From the NCBI GenBank assembly GCA_902798545.1, contig CADBWQ010000003.1, forward strand, positions 291,848-355,847: 64,000 bases of DNA, in the 5' to 3' direction. The stretch comes from Oscillospiraceae bacterium. GTDB lineage: Bacteria > Bacillota > Clostridia > Oscillospirales > Oscillospiraceae. Each line of letters begins with the position of its first letter. The first letter of the stretch is position 1. This document shows positions 28,453 to 37,057 of this stretch, piece by piece. The notes below the pieces were generated by a model, which saw only the letters and a program-made list of their open reading frames with translations, was not told where the DNA came from and did no database searches. A program made the position numbers and the translations under genes.

Positions 28453-29280
28453 TTAGTCCTCCCCTCTGATTTCACGGATGGCTGCCTCAGCCTGCTCCTC
28501 GCTGACCGGGCAGTTGTGGTTGCCGGAACCCATGTCTTCAATCCACTTGACACCGCAGCCTTTCAGGGTGTTGAGGATGATCATGGTGGGCTTGCCGCTG
28601 TCGCGGCCGAGCTTGGCATGCTCAACAGCCTTTTCGACCTGCTCGACATCGTTGCCGTCTTCCACGTCGATGACGTTCCATCCGAAGGCCGCCCACTTCT
28701 CAGCGAGAGGAGCGATGTCGTTAACCTCGGCGACCGTGCCGTCGATCTGCTGCTTATTGTAGTCTGTGAAAGCGATGAGGTTGTCCAGCTTCTTGGCAGC
28801 GGCGAACATGGCCGCCTCCCAGATCTGGCCTTCCTGGCTCTCGCCGTCGCCGATCATGGCATAGATCGTCGCGCCGTCTTTCTCGAGCTTGGAGCCCAGT
28901 GCCACGCCGACAGCGCAGCTGAAGCCCTGGCCGAGGGAGCCAGTGGTCATATCGATGCCGATGGTGCGGTTCATATCGCAGTGGGACGGGAGATTGGTGC
29001 CTCCCTGGTTGAGGGTGAGCAGCTCTTTCTTATCAAAGTATCCGCGGTTTGCCAGTGTCGCATAGACGGCGGGGCCCGCATGACCCTTGGAGCAGATGAA
29101 ACGGTCGCGGCCTTCCATCTTCGGGTTGGCCGGGTCAATATTCATTTCCTTAAAATACAGGACTGCAAGTGCCTCGACAACGGACAGGCAGCCGCCGATA
29201 TGCCCGACGCCCAGGTGGCCGATGCAGGTCATGATATCGCAGCGGATATCTTTGCAGACTTCTTTCAGATCATAGTTCAA
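28453..29280 (-). CDS. Transketolase, N-terminal (TPP-binding) subunit
   Basis: 275 residues using a TTG start at 29280, because AAAGGAGGAGG lies 8 bases before it. An in-frame ATG at 29349 would add 23 residues but leaves that ideal Shine-Dalgarno inside the gene. TPP domain: HLGVGHIGGCLS, SKGHAGPAVYA, TGSLGQGFSCAVGVALG and the GDGESQEGQIWEA...DYN metal/TPP motif. First gene of the minus-strand operon, directly followed by its partner subunit. A housekeeping role is possible, but the gene context argues for sulfofructose. Confidence 0.88.
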   Translation of the reverse strand: MNYDLKEVCKDIRCDIMTCIGHLGVGHIGGCLSVVEALAVLYFKEMNIDPANPKMEGRDRFICSKGHAGPAVYATLANRGYFDKKELLTLNQGGTNLPSHCDMNRTIGIDMTTGSLGQGFSCAVGVALGSKLEKDGATIYAMIGDGESQEGQIWEAAMFAAAKKLDNLIAFTDYNKQQIDGTVAEVNDIAPLAEKWAAFGWNVIDVEDGNDVEQVEKAVEHAKLGRDSGKPTMIILNTLKGCGVKWIEDMGSGNHNCPVSEEQAEAAIREIRGED

Positions 29281-29375
29281 TGGTATGTCCTCCTCCTTTA
29301 TAAGTACCTCATAGAAGATGAAAATGGAAAATAACTTTGGAAGCTTCATTTAATTAAAACTTCTAAACAACTGAC

Positions 29376-29404
29376 AGTGTAACCCTAATTGCTGTGTTTG
29401 TCAA
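29376..29404 (-). promoter_or_regulatory. Promoter of the minus-strand sulfo-sugar operon
   Basis: Minus strand TTGACA (29404-29399), 17-bp spacer, TACACT (29381-29376). Back-to-back with the plus-strand promoter at 29437-29465, giving a shared control region. Confidence 0.75.
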
Positions 29405-29436
29405 TAGTGTATTCACTTCGCCCGGGAAATTAGATC

Positions 29437-29465
29437 TTGACATATCCCTGCTTTATGGTTATTAT
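29437..29465 (+). promoter_or_regulatory. Promoter of the plus-strand sulfo-sugar genes
   Basis: TTGACA (29437-29442), 17-bp spacer, TATTAT (29460-29465). The 32 bases between the two divergent -35 boxes leave room for the ROK operator, but I see no clean dyad I would assign to it. Confidence 0.8.
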
Positions 29466-29501
29466 GTTTTACGCTGTTAAGCAATTTTAGGAGGTATCAT
29501 G

Positions 29502-30839
29502 ATGAGCTTCTGTTCTGTCTATATTCCCGTGGGAGTTCCCACCTATCACCTCGAGACTGCCCAGGATCAGTTTGAGCGCTCCTGCAGCATGCTCCGCAGC
29601 GTGGACGCCAACTTTGTCTGCCCGGATGAGATGCTGCTGACGCTGGACAAGCTGCGCGCATTTCTTGACGGCTTGCAGCCGGACCTGATTGTGTTCCAGA
29701 ACCTGACCTTTGCCAACGCCGCCTATATGGCCGAGGTGCTCCGCCGCTATGACTGCCCGCTGCTGCTCTGGACTCTGCGTGAGCCGGTCATCGACGGCGG
29801 CAGGCTGCGTCTCAACTCTCTGACCGGCGCATACTCTGCCGCGAACACCCTTGCCGCCTTTGACAGCCGGGCATTCAACTGGTGCTTCGGTGCGCCGGAA
29901 GAGGACTCTGTCGTCGCCGCTGTGAAATCCACCGTCGAAGCCGCGAAGGTCAGGAAAGCAATGCACAGCCTCACCATGGCCGCCATCGGCCATACGCCTC
30001 AGGGCTTTGGGTTCGGCCGCGCGTTGGACAGCGAGCTGATGAACACCTTCGGTGTTGAGCTGGAGTCCATCGAGGCCCGTGAGCTGATTGACATGGCAAA
30101 GTCCTATACCGATGAAGACTGTGCCAAATACCTGCGGGATACCGAGAAGTGCACCTGCGGGCTGGACAGGACGCCCGAGAACAACCGGAACGACCATGCC
30201 CGCCTGCTGAAAGCCTATCGCGACTATGTCACTTCCCATCATATCGGTGCCCTGGCCTCTCGCTGCTGGCCTGATTTCTTTACCTCATTCGGCACTCCGG
30301 TCTGCACCGTGCTCAGCATGCTGAACGACGAGGGCGTCGCCGCAGCCTGTGAGGCAGATGTCTACGGTGCGCTCTCCATGTGGATCGGCATGCAGCTGTC
30401 CAATGAGCCCGTCTTCTTCGGAGATCCGGTCGCGATAGATGAAGCCGAGAGCAGCATCACCTACTGGCACTGTGGCGCCGCGGCATGCAGTCTGGCGCGC
30501 AAGGATACCGGCGCTGTCGTCGGTGTACACCCCAACCGCAAAATCGGCCCCGCCATGGACTTTGGCTGCGAAGCATTCCCCGAGGCCACCATCTTCCGTA
30601 TCGGCCGCAAGCCAGACGGCAGCTTTCGTTTCTTTATCGCTGAGGGTTCCGTTCTTGACAAGCCCAAGCAGTTCATCGGCACGTCCATCGTCGTAAAGAC
30701 CGACCGCAACAGTCGTGAAGTCGTCGAGGAGAGTATCCGCTCCGGCTTCGAGCCCCACTTTGCCATTGTCAAAGGCCATCACGCCGAGACCCTGAAGGTT
30801 CTGGCGGAGATGTTCGGTTTTGAAGTCTGCAAGTATTGA
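29502..30839 (+). CDS. L-fucose/L-arabinose isomerase-like protein, probable sulfoquinovose isomerase
   Basis: 445 residues from the second of two tandem ATGs (29502), 7 bases after TAGGAGG; the first ATG (29499) is 4 bases away. COG2407-like C-terminal signature: SRCWPDFFTSFGTPVC, NDEGVAAACEADVYGALSM (metal Glu and Asp) and YWHCGAAACSLA (metal His). Ketol isomerases of this group use Mn2+. Divergent from the split transketolase and upstream of a sulfoquinovosidase, so the natural reaction is sulfoquinovose to sulfofructose, the role of SqwD/SqvD in published pathways. The substrate is inferred. Confidence 0.8.
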   Translation: MSFCSVYIPVGVPTYHLETAQDQFERSCSMLRSVDANFVCPDEMLLTLDKLRAFLDGLQPDLIVFQNLTFANAAYMAEVLRRYDCPLLLWTLREPVIDGGRLRLNSLTGAYSAANTLAAFDSRAFNWCFGAPEEDSVVAAVKSTVEAAKVRKAMHSLTMAAIGHTPQGFGFGRALDSELMNTFGVELESIEARELIDMAKSYTDEDCAKYLRDTEKCTCGLDRTPENNRNDHARLLKAYRDYVTSHHIGALASRCWPDFFTSFGTPVCTVLSMLNDEGVAAACEADVYGALSMWIGMQLSNEPVFFGDPVAIDEAESSITYWHCGAAACSLARKDTGAVVGVHPNRKIGPAMDFGCEAFPEATIFRIGRKPDGSFRFFIAEGSVLDKPKQFIGTSIVVKTDRNSREVVEESIRSGFEPHFAIVKGHHAETLKVLAEMFGFEVCKY

Positions 30840-30911
30840 TTTGATGTTCCGGCCGTTCTCCCCTCTCGCGGGAGAGCGTTCCAATATCACCTCTGGAAAA
30901 GGGAGCCTTTT

Positions 30912-32921
30912 ATGAAACTAATCAATAATCTTTCCGACTGGTGCCTGGAGCGTCACGGCGAAACCCTTCTGCGCTCCTCCGCGTCCTTCCCGATGATCTA
31001 CGTCGGCTGCGGCCGGGAGAACTTCAAGATCGAGGACTATGTCATCGAACGCCGGGCACTTTCCCCCACTTCCTTCACGGAGCAGCCGGACGGCGCCGTC
31101 GTCGAATACGGCGAGGATCTCAGTCTCCGTCTGACACTTGACGGTGACTGCGCTGTGCTTCGCTTTACGCAGAAGAATCCCGCGATCAACCGCGTCTGGC
31201 TCCGCGTCCCCGCAGAACAGGACGAGAGCTGCTGGGGCTGCGGCGAACAGATGTCCTATTTCAACCTGCGAGGCAGACATTTCCCGCTCTGGACCTCCGA
31301 ACCCGGTGTCGGTCGTGACAAGACCACCTATGTCACATGGCGTTCGGACGTGGAAAACAGGGCCGGCGGCGATTATTACAATACGAACTTCCCTCAGCCG
31401 ACCTTTGTATCCAGCCGTCATTACTATCTGCATGCGGACACCACCGCCTATGCCGATTTCGATTTCCGCCATCCTGACTTTCACGAGCTGCAGTTCTGGG
31501 AGGTTCCCGCCTCCGTTCGGATCGAGGCGGCGGACAGCTTCCTCGACCTGCTGCGGAAAGAGACCGCGTTCTTCGGTCGTCAGCCGGAACTCCCCGACTG
31601 GATCTATAACGGTCTGATTATAGGAGTTCAGGGCGGAAATGAGCGCTCATTCGGCCTGCTGGAAAAGACCCTGCAGCATAACATCAGGGTCTCCGCCGTC
31701 TGGTGCCAGGACTGGTGCGGCAAGCGCGTTACATCCTTCGGCAAACGCCTGCAGTGGGACTGGCATTACCATCCCGGGATGTACCCCGATCTCCCCGCAG
31801 AGATTCGTAAGCTGCATGACCGCGGGATCCGGTTTCTGGGTTATATCAATCCTTATCTGGTCGAGGGCGGGGAGCTCTATCAGGAAGGACTGGAAGCCGA
31901 TGCGTTTGCCCGCCGCAGCGATGGAAGCATCTATCTCGTTGATTTCGGCGAGTTCAACTGCGGCGTCATCGACCTCACCAATCCAAAGGCCTACCGCTGG
32001 TTCAAGGACGAGGTCATAAAAAAGTACAGCCTCGACATCGGTATTGACGGCTGGATGGCCGACTTCGGGGAATATCTCCCGACGGATGATATCGTCCTCC
32101 ACAGCGGCAGAAGTCCCATGATCGAGCACAACCACTGGCCAGCGCTTTGGGCGAAGTGCAACTACGACGCTGTTTCGGAGTCCGGCAGGCTCGGTGATGT
32201 AGTCTATTTCATGCGTGCCGGCTTCACGGGCAGTCAGAAGTACTGCACACTGCTCTGGGCAGGTGATCAGAGCGTGGACTTCTCACGCCACGACGGGCTC
32301 TGCACCGTCATCTGTGCAGCGTTGAGTGCCGGAATGAGCGGCTGCGGGCTGACCCACAGCGATATCGGCGGTTATACCAGTCTATTTGACAATACCCGCA
32401 CAAAGGAAGTCCTTCTCCGCTGGGCAGAGATGGCAGCCTTTACGCCGGTCATGCGTACCCACGAGGGCAACCGGCCGGACACCAACTTCCAGTATTACGA
32501 CGATGAGGACTGTATGGACCGGCTTGCCCGTCTGGTAGATATACATATTGCGCTTGCCCCCCTGCTCAGGGCGCTGGTAAAAGAAAATGCGGATCAGGGC
32601 ATCCCTGTACAGCGCCCGCTCTTCCTGCATCACGAGGATGATCCGCGCTGCTATTCGGAACAGTTTGAGTATCTTCTCGGCGAAGATGTTCTCGTCGCCC
32701 CTGTCTGGCAGGCAAATCAGAGTGTGTGTACTGTCTATCTTCCCAGAGGGGAATGGATTCACCTCTGGACCGGGAAAGCCTGGGCGCAGGGTGATCATAC
32801 CGTCCCCGCCCCACTGGGCGACACCCCCGTCTTCTATCGGAGTGACTCACGCTGGGCAGAGCTGATGGAGGACATCCGTGCCCGCTTTGCGCAGCAGCAT
32901 GGAACAGGGAACTGTCTCTGA
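30912..32921 (+). CDS. Sulfoquinovosidase (GH31, YihQ-like)
   Basis: 669 residues. Closely follows E. coli YihQ as I remember it: WCQDWCGKRVTSFGKRLQWDW, GEFNCGVIDLTNPKAYRWFK, GWMADFGEYLPTD and WAGDQSVDF. Nucleophile D384 (MADFGEY), acid/base D452 (AGDQ), and all three sulfonate contacts of YihQ are present: R279 and W282 (equivalent to R301 and W304) and Y488 (equivalent to Y508). These separate sulfoquinovosidases from ordinary alpha-glucosidases, so the assignment is strong. No signal peptide: cytoplasmic hydrolysis of imported SQ-glycosides such as sulfoquinovosyl glycerol. Gap to the isomerase is 72 bases; a terminator follows. Confidence 0.93.
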   Translation: MKLINNLSDWCLERHGETLLRSSASFPMIYVGCGRENFKIEDYVIERRALSPTSFTEQPDGAVVEYGEDLSLRLTLDGDCAVLRFTQKNPAINRVWLRVPAEQDESCWGCGEQMSYFNLRGRHFPLWTSEPGVGRDKTTYVTWRSDVENRAGGDYYNTNFPQPTFVSSRHYYLHADTTAYADFDFRHPDFHELQFWEVPASVRIEAADSFLDLLRKETAFFGRQPELPDWIYNGLIIGVQGGNERSFGLLEKTLQHNIRVSAVWCQDWCGKRVTSFGKRLQWDWHYHPGMYPDLPAEIRKLHDRGIRFLGYINPYLVEGGELYQEGLEADAFARRSDGSIYLVDFGEFNCGVIDLTNPKAYRWFKDEVIKKYSLDIGIDGWMADFGEYLPTDDIVLHSGRSPMIEHNHWPALWAKCNYDAVSESGRLGDVVYFMRAGFTGSQKYCTLLWAGDQSVDFSRHDGLCTVICAALSAGMSGCGLTHSDIGGYTSLFDNTRTKEVLLRWAEMAAFTPVMRTHEGNRPDTNFQYYDDEDCMDRLARLVDIHIALAPLLRALVKENADQGIPVQRPLFLHHEDDPRCYSEQFEYLLGEDVLVAPVWQANQSVCTVYLPRGEWIHLWTGKAWAQGDHTVPAPLGDTPVFYRSDSRWAELMEDIRARFAQQHGTGNCL

Positions 32922-32982
32922 CTGCCGCAATCCCGGATATTGATAACACGCTGCCCGGCATGAGCAAATGGCTTATGCCAAA

Positions 32983-33036
32983 GACGCCGTCAGAGCGGTG
33001 GAAGCCGTCTACCGCTCTGACGGCGTTTGTTTCTCC
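32983..33036 (+). terminator. Terminator after the sulfoquinovosidase
   Basis: Stem ACGCCGTCAGAGCGGT / ACCGCTCTGACGGCGT of 16 bp with an 11-base loop, followed by TTGTTTCTCC. Separates the sulfo-sugar genes from the deaminase gene. Confidence 0.85.
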
Positions 33037-33089
33037 CCTGAACGACACTCACACAAGCCTGCCAGGCCATATTCCGAAGAAGATTGCGC

Positions 33090-33118
33090 TTGCCTGGAAT
33101 CGGCAAATCGCATATACT
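33090..33118 (+). promoter_or_regulatory. Promoter of the adenosine-deaminase-like gene
   Basis: TTGCCT (33090-33095), 17-bp spacer, TATACT (33113-33118); start near 33125. Confidence 0.7.
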
Positions 33119-33153
33119 TAAGAAAACGGGTATCGGCATCCGTCAGGAGAAGG

Positions 33154-35634
33154 ATGGATGAACAGAACGACGGGAGGTGTGTTGCCATCGTATTCTTTCA
33201 GCAGTTTTATCTGGACCGGGAAAAGGATATTGTTGTTGACCTCTATATGGAAGGTGAGCGGATGCATTACATCATGCGTACGCCCAACCACCGCACAGGA
33301 AACCTGATCCGGAATCTGGCCAGTCTCTTCGATCTCGCAGCGGCACAGGATGAGAGCGGTCTGCTCGTGATCCGTGGAGAAGTTCCCTGCTATTTTGACG
33401 GTGCAAACCGTCGTATGTATATTCTGCGCCTCGGCGGGACAAAGGTTGCAAACATTTTCCCGGACGGAAGCGTTGAACTCAAGGCGTCCATTCCTGCCAT
33501 ATCCAAAACACTGATGAGTCAGACCAAGGACTACCGGCTGGGTGTAGAAAAGACCCTGGTTAAGACCTATATCCGCAGCGAGTGCAAGTTCCATACCGAT
33601 CTGCATACACACATGAACGGAAATCTTCCACCCGAGCTTCTGATTGCACTTGGCGTGATGCACCAGATCCGCTATCCCTATTATTACATAAAAAAGCTTG
33701 GTCTGCACTGTACGCCGGAGCAGCACGGGCGGCTGGAAGCGGCCAGGGAGAAGGCGGAGCGGGAACTGGGTGATCTTCCGATGACTGGGAAACACCGGGA
33801 ACGGCGAATTGATGATTTCACCTTTATCAATTTTGCCGATCTCATTCTCGGCAATCCCGCAGACGCAGCGTCCAATATCGCACGCATACGCAATTCCCTG
33901 ACCATCCCGAAGGATGGGCAGGCTGTCTTTGCCGATCTGGAAAAAGTCTATCTTTACCGCTACATCTTCACGAAAGGGATCGCGGCAGAAAAGCAGTTTC
34001 CTGCCCTCAGCATTGAGCAGATTCCCAACCATGAAGTCCGCAACTATGCCTCCCGGATCCGGGATGACCGGGGGGATATACGCTATCGCCGGAACACGCT
34101 CTTTCAGGATTTGCTGCTCTGGATCGCAAGAGAATACCGGCGCTATGGAATTGAGTATGCCGAGATCACGGATACTTCGCTGCTCAATGCGGCGGAATTC
34201 CCGGCAAAACTGCGGCAGATTCACGAGGTCATGCCGAATATAACGCGGGAGACCGGGGTACTGCTGCGCTTTCTGGCGGGTATCCGTCGTACGCCTCTGA
34301 CCATAGTACGCGATCAGGTAACACCCGGCGACTATCTGGCGGAGAACTTACGCTGTCTCGGCATCACGGCGCGCGACCCCTATGTGGCTGGCGCGGATAT
34401 CATCGGCGAGGAGATCAACGATATTCTTGAGCTGCGCGGTGTGATCGGGGAACTTGTCAGAATTGCGGATGAAAACAGCGGTTTCGTCATCCGTATTCAC
34501 GCCGGCGAGAACGACAGTCTGCGTGACAATGTGGCCAATGCCATTCGCTGTGTTAAGGACGCGCTGCACGAAGGACAGGAATTCCCAACACTGCGTATCG
34601 GCCATGGCCTGTACACCTGCGACCTGAGAAGCGCCAAAGGGGCGCGCCTGCTTGAGGAGCTCCGTGACAACAGGGTCACGCTGGAGTTTCAGATCAGCTC
34701 CAATGTAAGGCTCAACAATCTCAGCAGTCTGGAGCACCACCCCCTGCGGCAGTATCTTGATGCCGGGGTTCGCTGCGTACAGGGTACGGACGGCGGCGCC
34801 CTGTACGGCACAAACTCCATCGATGAGGAATTGAGCCTTGAAAAACTGCTCGGCATGCGGTTTGAAGAGCTCTGCCGCATGCGTCAGAGCGAAGATGAGA
34901 TTCTTGTGAGCAGCCGGCAGGTTTTTGAAGAGAAATCCGAACAGTTTCAACGGGAGTTCCAATCCGGAGATCCGGAACGTTATTACCGCACACTTCTGGA
35001 ACAGACAACGCAGAACAGCAGAATTCTCTGGCAGGTATCTGAGAAACTGAACGCTGAGGAAGTACTCCGGGATCAGCTTTCTGAGCTGCCGGAGGATGGG
35101 TTCCCGATCATTATTGCAGGTGGAAGCTTCAACAACAGCAGCCACCGCAGCAGGCTCCGCGCGGATGACCGGGAATTCCTCGAAGCGCTTCTTGAGAATG
35201 CGAACCCGGAAAAGGCTTTTTTTGTGATTGGCCACAGTCTGACCGGGCAGGAAGCCTTTCTTGTACAGCAGGCGGCAGGCCGATTTCGGATCTTTGCCAT
35301 CGTGCCCCGCCTGATCAGCCGTGCAGAGAAGACACGGCTGCAAAAATCAGGGGTCCGTGTGCTGCTGAGCATTGAGAGTTCTCCCATGGGACTGTACAAG
35401 AGCTTCGCCTATGAGATTTTCAAGCGCAGGCCATCGGCACTTCTGGCATTCGACGGGAATTCGGCCGCCCTGAATCTGATTCAGGAAGCCAGGAACGGGC
35501 GGGAGAAATGCCGTATCTACATCAATCCCCGCTCACGCGGTCTTGCCGTGAAGGTCAGGACCCTTGAAGGCTATGTGCAGCCTCTGCGTAACGCCGTGGC
35601 AATTCTGAATGCGCTGGGAATTGAAAGAGCCTGA
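33154..35634 (+). CDS. Large adenosine-deaminase-like protein with N- and C-terminal extensions
   Basis: 826 residues from ATG 33154, behind AGGAGAAGG; an in-frame ATG at 32968 lies before the upstream terminator and promoter and is rejected. Residues 1-140 are an unrecognised domain. The deaminase barrel runs from about 145 with a full active site: H151 and H153 (LHTHMNGNLPPE), H449-A-G-E452, H484 (RIGHGLYT) and D546 (QGTDGG). About 640-826 is a Rossmann-like domain (PIIIAGGSFN, AFFVIGHSLTG, ALLAFDGNSAAL). Ordinary ADA is about 340 residues. Size and layout recall RdrB of the RADAR anti-phage system, but no RdrA ATPase is adjacent. Stand-alone transcription unit. Confidence 0.8.
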   Translation: MDEQNDGRCVAIVFFQQFYLDREKDIVVDLYMEGERMHYIMRTPNHRTGNLIRNLASLFDLAAAQDESGLLVIRGEVPCYFDGANRRMYILRLGGTKVANIFPDGSVELKASIPAISKTLMSQTKDYRLGVEKTLVKTYIRSECKFHTDLHTHMNGNLPPELLIALGVMHQIRYPYYYIKKLGLHCTPEQHGRLEAAREKAERELGDLPMTGKHRERRIDDFTFINFADLILGNPADAASNIARIRNSLTIPKDGQAVFADLEKVYLYRYIFTKGIAAEKQFPALSIEQIPNHEVRNYASRIRDDRGDIRYRRNTLFQDLLLWIAREYRRYGIEYAEITDTSLLNAAEFPAKLRQIHEVMPNITRETGVLLRFLAGIRRTPLTIVRDQVTPGDYLAENLRCLGITARDPYVAGADIIGEEINDILELRGVIGELVRIADENSGFVIRIHAGENDSLRDNVANAIRCVKDALHEGQEFPTLRIGHGLYTCDLRSAKGARLLEELRDNRVTLEFQISSNVRLNNLSSLEHHPLRQYLDAGVRCVQGTDGGALYGTNSIDEELSLEKLLGMRFEELCRMRQSEDEILVSSRQVFEEKSEQFQREFQSGDPERYYRTLLEQTTQNSRILWQVSEKLNAEEVLRDQLSELPEDGFPIIIAGGSFNNSSHRSRLRADDREFLEALLENANPEKAFFVIGHSLTGQEAFLVQQAAGRFRIFAIVPRLISRAEKTRLQKSGVRVLLSIESSPMGLYKSFAYEIFKRRPSALLAFDGNSAALNLIQEARNGREKCRIYINPRSRGLAVKVRTLEGYVQPLRNAVAILNALGIERA

Positions 35635-35686
35635 AATCCGTCCCTGATGTTGTTATGCTCATACAGAAAACTGTGTAAAATGCCAC

Positions 35687-35714
35687 TTGACGAGTTCTTT
35701 ATTGCAGATATAAT
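35687..35714 (+). promoter_or_regulatory. Promoter of the MFS gene
   Basis: TTGACG (35687-35692), 16-bp spacer, TATAAT (35709-35714). Confidence 0.75.
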
Positions 35715-35749
35715 AATCACCGCATTTTTATAATAAAGCGGTGATTTCG

Positions 35750-36970
35750 ATGCATGAGTCTTCCCGTCTGCTCCGTGTCGCAAATTTGGAATACGCCCTG
35801 ATTCAGGGGCTTTACTGGGGCAGCTTCTGCGGCATTGTAAGCTTTGCCTCCGTCTATCTGCAAGCCCGCGGGTACAGCAACACCGGGCTCGGCCAGATCC
35901 TCGCAGCCGGCTACATTCTGGGGTTTCTGATCCCTCAGCAGCTGGCAGCGCTGGTTGATCGCTCTGAGAAGGTCACGGTCTACCGATGCCAGTGGCTGCT
36001 GCTCATCCTTCAGGTGGTTCTGGTTCTCCTGCTGCGGCAGCTCCCCGGCAGAAGCCTGGCCGTCTCGCTGCTGACCACTCTGCTCATCGGTGTCGAAATC
36101 ACTCTGAATCCCATGAACACGGAGATCAGTGTCGACCTGGGTCTTCGCATCGGCCATATCAATTACGGAGCGGCCAGAGGAACCGGTTCCCTTGCCTTTG
36201 CGCCGGTTTCCGTGCTGATCGGTCATCTGCTTGAAATGATCGGTCCTCAGATCCTGCCGGCGGTGTTTCTCACCGGCATCGGACTGCAGGCGGCGGCGCT
36301 GCTTCTGCTCTGTCTCAGTATGCGGAAAGTCGAAGGAGATGCAGATCTTCGCCGCAGGAACAAGTCCGCCTCCAGCAGCTTCCCGCAGTTTTACCGGGAG
36401 AACCGCCGCTTCTTCGGTGTGCTCGCCGGGGTCGCGCTGCTTTTCTTCACCCACAACCTGGTAAACAACTATCTGATCAACGTGGTGCGGAACGTCCATG
36501 GCGACACCTCGGACATGGGCCTGATCAGCGGCTTTACCGCCGTCATGGAGATCCCCATGATGTTTCTGTATGATCGCCTGCTCCGCCGTTTCAGCTGTGC
36601 CTCTACTGTCTGCTTTGCCTCCTCGATGTTTGTGTTCAAGGCGGTGGCGATCGCTCTGGCTCCCAGTATGGGCGGTCTGTATGCAGCCAATGTTCTGCAG
36701 CTGGTCTCCTTCGCCATGATCACCCCGGCGATGGTCGAGTATGTCATTCTGAACATTGATCCCAAGGATTCCGCCAAGGGTCAGGCACTCGCCTTTGGAA
36801 TGGTGACTCTGGGGAACATTCTCTCCAGCGCCATCGGCGGTCCGCTCTATGACGCGCTGCCGGTGCGCACGGTCCTTCTGATCGGCGCCGGCGCGTCACT
36901 CGCGGGCGCCCTTCTCTGCCATGTTTTCACCCGTCCCGCTGTGCGTGCTGCAGTCTCTGCTGCCTGCTGA
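35750..36970 (+). CDS. MFS transporter (MFS_1-like)
   Basis: 406 residues, twelve TM segments, resembling the phenylpropionate/nucleoside-permease-like MFS group (N-terminal LEYALIQGLYWGSFCGIVSFASVYLQARGYSNTGLGQIL; central loop with GAARGTGSLAFAP). I prefer ATG 35750 with GGTGA upstream; GTG 35741 is also possible. The substrate is unknown. It lies 115 bases after the deaminase-like gene with its own promoter, so the link is only positional. Confidence 0.8.
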   Translation: MHESSRLLRVANLEYALIQGLYWGSFCGIVSFASVYLQARGYSNTGLGQILAAGYILGFLIPQQLAALVDRSEKVTVYRCQWLLLILQVVLVLLLRQLPGRSLAVSLLTTLLIGVEITLNPMNTEISVDLGLRIGHINYGAARGTGSLAFAPVSVLIGHLLEMIGPQILPAVFLTGIGLQAAALLLLCLSMRKVEGDADLRRRNKSASSSFPQFYRENRRFFGVLAGVALLFFTHNLVNNYLINVVRNVHGDTSDMGLISGFTAVMEIPMMFLYDRLLRRFSCASTVCFASSMFVFKAVAIALAPSMGGLYAANVLQLVSFAMITPAMVEYVILNIDPKDSAKGQALAFGMVTLGNILSSAIGGPLYDALPVRTVLLIGAGASLAGALLCHVFTRPAVRAAVSAAC

Positions 36971-36996
36971 TCCCTCACAATCCCCTCATCCGTTAT

Positions 36997-37052
36997 GAAA
37001 AACCTCACGCTGGTCACGGAACTTCCGTTTCCTGCGTGAGGTTTTCTTGTTT
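36997..37052. terminator. Bidirectional terminator between MFS gene and iron operon
   Basis: Stem AAAACCTCACGC/GCGTGAGGTTTT, loop of about 23 bases. T-rich on both exits (TTTTCTTGTTT plus; TTTTTC minus). Serves the MFS gene and the last iron-operon gene, which ends at 37058. Confidence 0.85.
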
Positions 37053-37057
37053 CTCCG

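Noticed and set aside
26951-29280. Housekeeping pentose-phosphate genes (tkt, rpiB)
   Set aside because: The RpiB homologue lacks residues needed for ribose 5-phosphate, and the genes are locked in an operon divergent from a sulfoquinovosidase.
32968-33153. Longer N-terminus for the adenosine-deaminase-like protein
   Set aside because: The extension would be read through the strong terminator at 32983-33036 and the promoter at 33090-33118. ATG 33154 has a ribosome-binding site.
33154-36970. Complete RADAR system
   Set aside because: The deaminase is RdrB-sized, but neither neighbour is an RdrA-type ATPase; the next gene is an MFS transporter with its own promoter.
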